A program made the position numbers and the translations under genes. The notes under the pieces were generated by a model. It worked only from the letters and a program-made list of their open reading frames with translations, did not search any database and had not been told where the DNA came from. Shown here piece after piece: positions 8,606 through 15,985 of a DNA stretch of 64,000 bases; position 1 is the first letter of the stretch, and every line of letters starts with the position of its first letter. The stretch lies in contig NZ_AKKV01000025.1 in NCBI RefSeq assembly GCF_000269865.1, positions 62,001 through 126,000 on the forward strand, in the 5' to 3' direction. This stretch comes from Fictibacillus macauensis ZFHKF-1 (lineage in GTDB: Bacteria > Bacillota > Bacilli > Bacillales > Fictibacillaceae).

Positions 8606-9307
8606 TTATAACTTTTTAATCATTTCTTCGACAATATGTGACGAGCGTTGAGCAGCAAGCTTTGTAAATTCTGTGAAATTAACCGTCGCTTCACTGTTTG
8701 CTTTGTCAGAAATTGAACGAACAATAACAAAAGGAATTTCATTTAAATAACAGACTTGCGCAACAGCTGCCCCTTCCATTTCAATGCAGCTTCCTTGAAA
8801 TTGTTCATGATAGGTAGCCACTAGCTCACCATCAGCAATAAATTGATCACCGCTTAGTATACGTCCTCGTACAACAGCCACATCACCTAACGACTGTGCC
8901 GCATCATCCGCTAACTGAATTAAATGCTCATTTGCTATAAAATCAGAAGGGTGATCAAACATTGGAATTGTACCTTGCGGATACTGTGCAGATAATTTTG
9001 AGGCATCCATATCATGCTGAATAGCACTCGTTGAGATAACGATGTCACCAATGTCTAGAGATGGGTCCACCGCACCTGCAACCCCTGTAAAGATGATATG
9101 TGTAACTTGAAACCGGTCAACTAATAGTTGTGCAGCAATGGCTGCATTCACTTTACCAACACCTGATTTACAAAGAACAACCTCTTGATCGAAGTACGTT
9201 CCTTCATAAAATGTTGTTTGCGCATAGAGACATTGTCCATAAAAATCAAACACGTGTTTCATGGAATGAATTTCTTCATCCATCGCCCCAATGATCCCAA
9301 TTCTCAC
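8606..9307 (-). CDS. mtnN: 5'-methylthioadenosine/S-adenosylhomocysteine nucleosidase
   Basis: Cleaves MTA and SAH to adenine plus methylthioribose or S-ribosylhomocysteine (methionine salvage, start of the AI-2 route). The sequence opens MRIGIIGAMDEEI, has the phosphorylase core FTGVAGAVDP, the substrate-binding CIEMEGAAVAQV and the catalytic Asp in VRSISDKAN. Length 233 aa is standard. The start is GTG after GGGGG. Its place between acuC and ccpA differs from B. subtilis, where motPS and aroA occupy that stretch. Confidence 0.95.
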   Translation of the reverse strand: MRIGIIGAMDEEIHSMKHVFDFYGQCLYAQTTFYEGTYFDQEVVLCKSGVGKVNAAIAAQLLVDRFQVTHIIFTGVAGAVDPSLDIGDIVISTSAIQHDMDASKLSAQYPQGTIPMFDHPSDFIANEHLIQLADDAAQSLGDVAVVRGRILSGDQFIADGELVATYHEQFQGSCIEMEGAAVAQVCYLNEIPFVIVRSISDKANSEATVNFTEFTKLAAQRSSHIVEEMIKKL

Positions 9308-9330
9308 CGTTCTTCCCCCTCTAAGGTGTC

Positions 9331-10338
9331 TTAGCTGTTATTTTTTGTGCTGCCTCTAAACTGAATGCGGTGCGGAAGAACGACCGTATTTTCATCCACT
9401 TGTTCTTTATTCATAAGCTTTGTTAATAAACGCATGGCCACGGCACCAATATCATACATTGGTTGCACAACAGTTGATAACGTTGGACGAACCATCGTAG
9501 CAAGACGCGTATTATCAAAACCGATTACTTCTAAGTCTTCAGGCACCGATAAACCTTGATCTTGTGCGCCATGAATAACGCCTAACGCCATTTCATCTGT
9601 TCCGACAAAGATTGCAGAAGGCATCGTTCCGCTTTCTAAAAACGTTTCAACAGCTTCAATCCCAGAATCATACGTATAGTCACCAACGAAAACCTGCTTT
9701 TCGTCTACCTTTTTGCCCGCATCTTCCATTGCTTTACGGAAGCCAGTAAACTTATGATAGCCGTTTATTGGATCTTCAAGTGGACCTGTTACCATCGCTA
9801 CCGATTCGTGACCACCTTGTAGCAGGTGTTCAACTGCTTCATACACCGCTTTTTGATAATCAATATTAACAGACGGAATTTCTTCATTCATATCAACAGT
9901 TGCTGCCATTACAATCGGAACAGGTGATTTTTTAAATTCTTCCACATGCTCATCTGTAATTTTTCCACCCATAAAGACAATGCCGTCTACTTGCTTACCA
10001 AGTAACGTATTTAACAGGTGAATTTCTTTTTCTTTATTTTGATCCGAGTTACACAAAATAATATTGTACTTGTACATAGTCGCAATATCCTCAATACCTC
10101 GCGCTAATTCAGCAAAGAAAATACTGGAAATATCAGGGATAATAACGCCAACTGTCGTTGTTTTCTTACTTGCTAACCCTCGAGCTACTGCGTTTGGACG
10201 ATAGCCTAGACGTTCAATTGCCTCTAATACTTTCTTTCGTGTTGACGGTTTTACATTTGGGTTTCCGTTAACGACACGAGAAACAGTTGCCATAGAAACG
10301 CCTGCTTCGCGAGCCACATCATAAATAGTTGTATTCAA
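9331..10338 (-). CDS. ccpA: Catabolite control protein A
   Basis: LacI/GalR-family master regulator of carbon catabolite control (335 aa). The N-terminal helix-turn-helix is [20 protein letters not shown], with the hinge helix [16 protein letters not shown]; the periplasmic-binding-protein-like core follows. With HPr-Ser46-P it binds cre sites such as those proposed near acsA in this window. The start is ATG after AAGGAGG. It is downstream of ytxGHJ as in B. subtilis, but the aroA gene that usually separates them is absent. Confidence 0.96.
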   Translation of the reverse strand: MNTTIYDVAREAGVSMATVSRVVNGNPNVKPSTRKKVLEAIERLGYRPNAVARGLASKKTTTVGVIIPDISSIFFAELARGIEDIATMYKYNIILCNSDQNKEKEIHLLNTLLGKQVDGIVFMGGKITDEHVEEFKKSPVPIVMAATVDMNEEIPSVNIDYQKAVYEAVEHLLQGGHESVAMVTGPLEDPINGYHKFTGFRKAMEDAGKKVDEKQVFVGDYTYDSGIEAVETFLESGTMPSAIFVGTDEMALGVIHGAQDQGLSVPEDLEVIGFDNTRLATMVRPTLSTVVQPMYDIGAVAMRLLTKLMNKEQVDENTVVLPHRIQFRGSTKNNS

Positions 10339-10526
10339 AATAATCCTCCTTGTAATTCCACAATCCAGACAGGTTATGTAATGTTATTGATATCATACAG
10401 TAAAGCACCGTTGTAGGCAATAAAAGCAGTGCTTCAAAGAAAAATCGCTAACCAATCTGGGTTTTACCTTCTTTTTTTATAGTTTTTACCACGGATTCTT
10501 TTACCATTCACACTTTTTTCATGAAA

Positions 10527-10555
10527 ATAACTCTCCAGTCATACTGAAGAGTTAT
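10527..10555 (-). terminator. Probable terminator after ytxJ
   Basis: Stem ATAACTCT / AGAGTTAT with a 13-nt loop right after the ytxJ stop; the exit side has only a short T run (TTTT), so efficiency is uncertain. Confidence 0.5.
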
Positions 10556-10561
10556 CATAAT

Positions 10562-10888
10562 TTACTTATTGAATTGTTCTTGCAGTGCACCGTATGTAAT
10601 GGACCAATGAGAAGTCGTCCATGTAACGTGCCCTTGTTCAAAAAGCAATACTTGTGGTGATTCATGTTTCACACCGTACATTTCGGCAATCTCATTTGAT
10701 AACGGCCGAGCTTCTTGAACATTTAAATAATACAGCACCGCTTCTTGATCTTGTGCAAATTTCTGATACTCTGAAAAAGCATTGTGGCTAATTGGACACG
10801 TCGTGCTATTTTTCATAAGCAACACTTTCCCACTGTTTTCTAGCCCTTTTTGCAACGCAGGCATATCATTAATTTTTTCTAACGACAT
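10562..10888 (-). CDS. ytxJ: YtxJ, bacillithiol-system thioredoxin-like protein
   Basis: 108-aa thioredoxin-fold protein. A single cysteine in NSTTCPISHNAF replaces the CxxC of thioredoxins; TCPIS is the hallmark of the YtxJ family (monothiol bacilliredoxin-like), linked to de-bacillithiolation of proteins. YtxJ is a general stress protein in B. subtilis. Last gene of ytxGHJ, 73 bp after ytxH. The only other thiol, if any, would have to come from bacillithiol. Confidence 0.92.
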   Translation of the reverse strand: MSLEKINDMPALQKGLENSGKVLLMKNSTTCPISHNAFSEYQKFAQDQEAVLYYLNVQEARPLSNEIAEMYGVKHESPQVLLFEQGHVTWTTSHWSITYGALQEQFNK

Positions 10889-10961
10889 CGTATTCTCTCC
10901 TTATCTTTCGAAAAAACGGAGCAGGACATTGGTCCTTCTCCGTTCGGTACTCTGAAGTCTA

Positions 10962-11366
10962 TTATTTTTGCTTCACAAGTTCCTCTTCTGATTTCATTTC
11001 AGTAGCCATTTCACTCATAGCAGATGCGCTTTCATCAAGAACTTCTGCTCCTTTATTGCGCCAATTATCAATATCACGACGAAGGCTTTGCGAAAGCTCT
11101 TTTACTTTGCCCGCTACTTGCGTGGATTGCTCTGTCACAGCTTTAGCAATCGTAGACGATTTATCCTTAGCAATGCTCGTCCACTCGCTACCTTTATCCA
11201 TAACCGTTGACGCTTGTTCATTAATATCGCTTCTTAATTCTTTACCGCTTTTCGGTGCTAGTAGCAGTGCAGAAGCTGCACCAACAAACCCACCGATCAA
11301 CGCTCCAATTAAAAAATCTTTGCTATTAATGCCTGCATTATTATTGTTGTTATTATTCTCGCTCAT
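10962..11366 (-). CDS. ytxH: YtxH general stress protein
   Basis: 134-aa protein with an Asn-rich start, a glycine-zipper membrane segment (FLIGALIGGFVGAASALLLAP, about residues 18-38), the conserved APKSGKELR and a long charged helical tail. The family (YtxH/Gas vesicle-like) has no known biochemical activity. It is encoded between ytxG and ytxJ in the sigma-B-type operon. Confidence 0.92.
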   Translation of the reverse strand: MSENNNNNNNAGINSKDFLIGALIGGFVGAASALLLAPKSGKELRSDINEQASTVMDKGSEWTSIAKDKSSTIAKAVTEQSTQVAGKVKELSQSLRRDIDNWRNKGAEVLDESASAMSEMATEMKSEEELVKQK

Positions 11367-11377
11367 TTTAACTCCCC

Positions 11378-11824
11378 CTATTCGTAGTGTCGCTCTTTTT
11401 CTAGTTCATGTGTAGCTTTGCGCATTTTCCACTTTTCCCACAATTGCATGGCAGCATTTCCCCATTGTACGGCTTGGGTAATATTTTCAGATTGATGATC
11501 CGCCCCTGCAGAGATCTTATCCGTTACTTTACGAACGGACTGATTGACAGTGCGGATGGACGTTCCTACTTCTTGTACCGCTGTAAATACCGTATTTAGA
11601 GAATCGGCTTTCGATTGAACATCATCTGCCAATCGGTTCGTTTTGTGAAGAAGCTCTGCTGTTTCTTTCGTAATACCTGTCATTTGCGTTTCAAGTCCGT
11701 CTAATGTCTTAGCCACATTATCCAGTGTTAACTGCAATGATTTTAATGTGCGCGATAAGAAATACACGAGTACAGCAAATGCGAGGGCAACTACGGCTAC
11801 ACTCACTGGGATAATAATGTTCAT
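11378..11824 (-). CDS. ytxG: YtxG general stress protein (DUF948)
   Basis: 148-aa DUF948 protein. An N-terminal membrane helix (IIIPVSVAVVALAFAVLVYF) is followed by a heptad-rich helical region that looks like a chemoreceptor-type coiled coil. First gene of the ytxGHJ stress operon, with AGGAGG before ATG and a sigma-B-type promoter 37 bp upstream. Function unknown. Confidence 0.92.
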   Translation of the reverse strand: MNIIIPVSVAVVALAFAVLVYFLSRTLKSLQLTLDNVAKTLDGLETQMTGITKETAELLHKTNRLADDVQSKADSLNTVFTAVQEVGTSIRTVNQSVRKVTDKISAGADHQSENITQAVQWGNAAMQLWEKWKMRKATHELEKERHYE

Positions 11825-11860
11825 GTTCCTACGACACCTCCTGAGTAATTAGTTAAAAAA

Positions 11861-11886
11861 ATACCCTATCCCCGTAAAACTAAAAC
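11861..11886 (-). promoter_or_regulatory. Sigma-B-type promoter of ytxGHJ
   Basis: On the minus strand GTTTTA (complement of 11881-11886), 14 bp, GGGTAT (complement of 11861-11866). This fits the sigma-B consensus GTTTaa-N12-15-GGGtAT, and ytxGHJ is a sigma-B operon in B. subtilis. Confidence 0.8.
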
Positions 11887-12013
11887 ATGTATCCTACTAT
11901 TCTATAACTTTTTACGAAATCCTGCATCACCTAAGCAGTTACAAGATTACAAATCGTTTTAATTGCGTTAAACTATAAGAGTACGGCATTTATTTTATAA
12001 GGGGGAACTATTC

Positions 12014-13126
12014 ATGAAAGATCCACGTATTGAAACGCTTGCGAAAAATCTCATTACATATTCTGTGAACTTGCAAAAAGGTGAAAAAGTTCTAATTGAA
12101 AACTTCGGCTTTCAAAAAGAGCTAGTCAACGCACTTGTTAAAGAAGCATACGCTGCAGGTGGTCATCCATTCGTTCTTTTGAAAGATCACTCCGTCATGC
12201 GTGAACAGTATATGAGCGCATCTCAAGAGCAAATGGAAATGATGGCAAAGCATGAAGGGGATCTTATGTCGCAAATGGATGCTTATATCGGTCTTCGTTC
12301 TGGAGACAATATTAGCGAGCTATCTGATGTCCCTTCTGAGCAAATGGCTCTTTATGAAAAAACAATTCAAGCGATGCACCGTGAAATTCGCATTAAGAAA
12401 ACAAAATGGGTCGTTCTTCGTTACCCAAATGCAGCGATGGCGCAACTAGCGAGCATGAGCACAGAAGCATTTGAGGACTTCTACTTCCAAGTATGTAACC
12501 TTGATTATGGCAAGATGGATGAAGCGATGAAATCACTTGAAGACTTAATGAACAAAACGGATAAAGTCCAACTGAAAGGACCGGGAACTGACTTAACATT
12601 CTCTATTAAAGACATTCCTGCTGTTCGTTGCGCGGGCGCAAATAACATTCCAGACGGAGAAGTATTTACCGCTCCTGTTCGTGATTCCGTGAACGGAACG
12701 ATTTCTTACAATACACCGTCTCCATACCAAGGCTTTACATTTGAAAACGTATCGCTTACGTTTGAAAACGGAAAAATTGTCAATGCGACTGCCAATGATG
12801 CTGAACGCATTAACAAAATTTTCGATACAGATGAAGGCGCACGTTACATTGGTGAATTTGCTATTGGTGTGAACCCATTCATTCAACATCCAATGAAAGA
12901 TATTTTATTTGACGAAAAAATCGATGGCAGCTTCCACTTCACACCAGGAATGGCGTATGAAGAAGCAAATAACGGCAACGTTTCCGATATTCACTGGGAT
13001 ATGGTCATGATTCAACGCCCTGATTATGGCGGCGGTGAAATCTACTTTGACGACGTGCTCATTCGCAAAGATGGCCGTTTCGTATTGCCAGAGCTTGAAA
13101 TGCTTAATCCCGAAAATCTTAAATAA
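12014..13126 (+). CDS. ampS: M29 family aminopeptidase
   Basis: Co/Zn metallo-aminopeptidase (370 aa) that removes N-terminal residues from peptides in the cytoplasm. M29 motifs with probable metal ligands are IPDGEVFTAPV (about 211), GEFAIGVNP (Glu, about 276), FTPGMAYEEANN and SDIHWDMVM (His and Asp near 335). Slightly shorter than the 410-aa T. aquaticus/B. subtilis type, but all metal-site motifs are present. The start is ATG after AAGGGGG. Single gene with its own terminator. Confidence 0.9.
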   Translation: MKDPRIETLAKNLITYSVNLQKGEKVLIENFGFQKELVNALVKEAYAAGGHPFVLLKDHSVMREQYMSASQEQMEMMAKHEGDLMSQMDAYIGLRSGDNISELSDVPSEQMALYEKTIQAMHREIRIKKTKWVVLRYPNAAMAQLASMSTEAFEDFYFQVCNLDYGKMDEAMKSLEDLMNKTDKVQLKGPGTDLTFSIKDIPAVRCAGANNIPDGEVFTAPVRDSVNGTISYNTPSPYQGFTFENVSLTFENGKIVNATANDAERINKIFDTDEGARYIGEFAIGVNPFIQHPMKDILFDEKIDGSFHFTPGMAYEEANNGNVSDIHWDMVMIQRPDYGGGEIYFDDVLIRKDGRFVLPELEMLNPENLK

Positions 13127-13130
13127 TATG

Positions 13131-13166
13131 AAAAAAACGTCGGTGTATACACCGACGTTTTTTTTA
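13131..13166. terminator. Bidirectional terminator between ampS and murC
   Basis: A7-CGTCGGTGTATACACCGACG-T8, a perfect palindrome; it serves ampS on the plus strand and overlaps the murC stop on the minus strand. Confidence 0.92.
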
Positions 13167-14483
13167 CCCTATTTTAGAATCAGCGTCTTCCACATGTTGC
13201 TCGTAAGACTTTTGAAACTTTTGAATATCGCCTGCACCCATAAAGAGTAGAATGGCGTCTTTATGCTTTGTTAGCACCTGAACATCCTCTTCTTTTAAAA
13301 GCTGGGCGTTTGGAATTTGATCTTGTAAATCTTTAATCGTTAGCGTGCCTGCATTTTCGCGAGCAGAGCCAAAAATATCACATAAGTAAACAGCATCTGC
13401 CTTTTTTAAGCTTTCGCCAAACTCATGTAAGAATGTTTTCGTGCGCGTAAACGTATGCGGTTGGAAAATCGCTACTACTTCGCGCTCTTTATATTTATAC
13501 TGCGTAGCCTCGATCGTCGCCGAAATTTCAGTTGGATGATGGGCGTAATCATCAATAAGTACTTGACTGCCAAATGGTTTTTCTGAATAGCGTCGTTTCA
13601 CGCCACCAAATGTCTTTAAATGCGCTTCTACAATTGTCGGTGCGACATTTTCAAAATGACAAATAGCAATAACAGACAACGCATTTAATATGTTATGCGT
13701 ACCGTACGTTGTGATTGTAAATGTATGATGAAACTCGTTATTCATATACACATCAAACGTCGTTCCGTGTTCATGACGATTGACATTACGCGCTTGAACA
13801 TCATTATGATCGCCAAAGCCATAACGCGTCACAGGAACATCTGTCTTAAACGTTTGCAAGTGCGGATCATCTCCACAAGCAATAATGCCTTTTTTTACTT
13901 TTGCTGCCATTTCTTCAAATGCCGAAATCACATCATCTAAATCTTTAAAGTAATCTGGATGATCGAAATCAATATTCGTAATAACAGCATAAGCCGGCTC
14001 ATACGAAAGAAAATGACGACGATATTCGCATGATTCAAAGACAAAATATTTGCTATCAGGAACACCTTTTCCAGTGCCATCGCCAATTAAATAACTCGTA
14101 GGTTCAGCACTTCCTAAAACGTGAGCAAGCAGCCCTGTCGTTGAGGTTTTTCCATGTGAACCCGTGACAGCAATGCCTGTATATTTTTTAACGAAGTCTC
14201 CGAGAAAATGATGATAACGATACAGAGGCAGTCCTAGTTCGCGCGCAGCAACAATTTCCTCGTGATCATCGCTAAAAGCATTACCGGCAATAATCGTTTG
14301 TCCTTCTTTAATATTGTTTTTGTCAAATGGGAGAATGGTAATGTTTCGTTGTTCAAGCGCTAGTTGCGTAAAGAAATATTTCTCATAATCTGAACCTTGA
14401 ACATCATACTTCATATCATGAAGTATTTGCGCGAGTGCGCTCATCCCAGTCCCCTTAATTCCCACAAAGTGATAATGTGTCAT
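13164..14483 (-). CDS. murC: UDP-N-acetylmuramate--L-alanine ligase
   Basis: First Mur ligase of peptidoglycan stem-peptide assembly (439 aa): adds L-Ala to UDP-MurNAc using ATP. N-terminal nucleotide fold [20 protein letters not shown]-loop [16 protein letters not shown] (about 113-128), central [10 protein letters not shown] and C-terminal YAHHPTEI (the Mur-ligase DYAHHP motif). All conserved motifs are intact. Upstream is sftA/ytpQ as in B. subtilis, with a nicotinate phosphoribosyltransferase gene inserted between. Confidence 0.96.
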   Translation of the reverse strand: MTHYHFVGIKGTGMSALAQILHDMKYDVQGSDYEKYFFTQLALEQRNITILPFDKNNIKEGQTIIAGNAFSDDHEEIVAARELGLPLYRYHHFLGDFVKKYTGIAVTGSHGKTSTTGLLAHVLGSAEPTSYLIGDGTGKGVPDSKYFVFESCEYRRHFLSYEPAYAVITNIDFDHPDYFKDLDDVISAFEEMAAKVKKGIIACGDDPHLQTFKTDVPVTRYGFGDHNDVQARNVNRHEHGTTFDVYMNNEFHHTFTITTYGTHNILNALSVIAICHFENVAPTIVEAHLKTFGGVKRRYSEKPFGSQVLIDDYAHHPTEISATIEATQYKYKEREVVAIFQPHTFTRTKTFLHEFGESLKKADAVYLCDIFGSARENAGTLTIKDLQDQIPNAQLLKEEDVQVLTKHKDAILLFMGAGDIQKFQKSYEQHVEDADSKIG

Positions 14484-14572
14484 AGTAAGACCTCCACAAT
14501 CGAAACCCTTTAGTGAATTGTCCAGTGAGGACGATCCATTTTTCCAAGGCCAATTTTCTGTCAGTATATGCC

Positions 14573-14598
14573 CGCTGAAACAATTATGATCATTTCAG
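14573..14598. repeat. Inverted repeat downstream of the NAPRTase gene
   Basis: GCTGAAA-(12 nt)-TTTCAGC. There is no T run on either exit side, so a terminator role is doubtful. It lies in the 186-bp gap upstream of murC, where I see no small gene. Confidence 0.35.
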
Positions 14599-14669
14599 CA
14601 GATCTCGTATTCCATCTTTCCATTATAGCAAAAAAACAACGTGTTCTCTATGCTTTCCTTTCAAGCGCC

Positions 14670-15788
14670 TTAAGCATCCATCGTCACTTCTTCTTCTACT
14701 CTTTCTAAACGAGGATTGTGACGGTAATAACGACCTGCTTTCGCTTGATGTTTGCCATGCATGCGCACATTATCGCCAGTAAAGCTTGTCGTAATTTTCA
14801 ACAAATTACTGCCAACGCCATACATATCAACAGGTACACCATTGCGCTCGAATTGCGTAATTCTCTCTTCTGTAAAACCACCACTTACGACAATCTTAAC
14901 GTGTTGGTAACCATCTTGATCTAACGCCTTGCGTAGCGCAAACACAAGCTCTGGATTAACGCCGCGTGGATCAAAGCTTCCTAACTCCTCATGATTGCGG
15001 AAAAAGTATTGATCGACCATCGTGCGTGACGTATCGATGCGCACACCTTTTAAATCAGCGCCAAAAGCTTGCGCTACTTTAAGGGCATCCGTAATCACAT
15101 CATTATTGTAATCAACAAGCGCAATGAGTTCATCGTTTGGATAGGTTTCTTGATAGGCTTTCGTTGCAGCAACAATATCCCCGCCGAACAGTTGAAGAAG
15201 AGCATGTGGCATCGTACCCATTCCTTCTTTTCCCCACCATTCACTCATCGCATGCGTCGCTTGTGCTGTCGATCCACCCATGTAAGCCGCGTAGCCGTCT
15301 CCTGCTTGTTGGGCAAAGTGATCATCGCGGTCTCCCATGAAAATAACCGGCTTTTGTACACCAGAAATACTAGCTGCCTTTACAACATTATAGACGTTCG
15401 TCGCTACGGACGTGCGGCGCGCTAGAATGCCATCAATCATTCCTTCTAAAAAGCCAAAGTTTTGATATGGACCGGTAATCGTCAGAACCGTTTCAAATGG
15501 AGCGATGCGGTCACCATCTTTTAATGAATAAATTTCTAATTCATGCGGATTTTTTGCAAACGTATGGATGAGCGCAATCGCTTCATCTGTACCGCATAAT
15601 ACCGCATCTTTTTTTTGAAAAAACTGCATTGTTACTGAATTATCTTCCTGATAACGATTCACAATTTCACACGTTTTCAAAAAATAGACAGCAGAAAACC
15701 AACCGTCTCCTACGCGTTCATCAAATTTAAATGTTTTATTAGTAAGACGTTTTATTTTTCCTTGTAGCTTCAATTCAATTTCTTTCAT
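14670..15788 (-). CDS. pncB: Nicotinate phosphoribosyltransferase
   Basis: Joins nicotinate and PRPP to nicotinate mononucleotide in NAD salvage. The NAPRTase core is visible: GILARRTSVATNVYNVVKAA, GSTAQATHAMSEWWG (His of the reaction centre), ALVDYNND, GVRIDTS and VSGGF (phosphate loop). At 372 aa it is the compact form rather than the ~490-aa YueK type. The frame opens at an ATG at 15806, but that codon directly abuts its AGGGG, while the ATG at 15788 has GAGGAG seven bases upstream, so the latter is chosen. B. subtilis has no such gene here; it looks like a local insertion between murC and sftA. Confidence 0.85.
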   Translation of the reverse strand: MKEIELKLQGKIKRLTNKTFKFDERVGDGWFSAVYFLKTCEIVNRYQEDNSVTMQFFQKKDAVLCGTDEAIALIHTFAKNPHELEIYSLKDGDRIAPFETVLTITGPYQNFGFLEGMIDGILARRTSVATNVYNVVKAASISGVQKPVIFMGDRDDHFAQQAGDGYAAYMGGSTAQATHAMSEWWGKEGMGTMPHALLQLFGGDIVAATKAYQETYPNDELIALVDYNNDVITDALKVAQAFGADLKGVRIDTSRTMVDQYFFRNHEELGSFDPRGVNPELVFALRKALDQDGYQHVKIVVSGGFTEERITQFERNGVPVDMYGVGSNLLKITTSFTGDNVRMHGKHQAKAGRYYRHNPRLERVEEEVTMDA

Positions 15789-15931
15789 ACCTGTACTCCT
15801 CGTCATCCCCTAAAAGAAATGTAAACCTTTTATAAGTGGAATCCACTTATCCTACCTTATAATATAGAACTCCTCTTCAGAAAACAAGAAAATAACGCTG
15901 TTTTTCCGATGAAAACCCGTTCATCACGAAC

Positions 15932-15973
15932 AAAAAAAAGACGAGAGCTACCACCGTGCATCGTCTCGTCTTC
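15932..15973 (-). terminator. Terminator of sftA
   Basis: Stem AAGACGAG / CTCGTCTT with T8 on the minus-strand exit side, 13 bp after the sftA stop. Confidence 0.8.
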
Positions 15974-15985
15974 TTTTCCTAGCTA

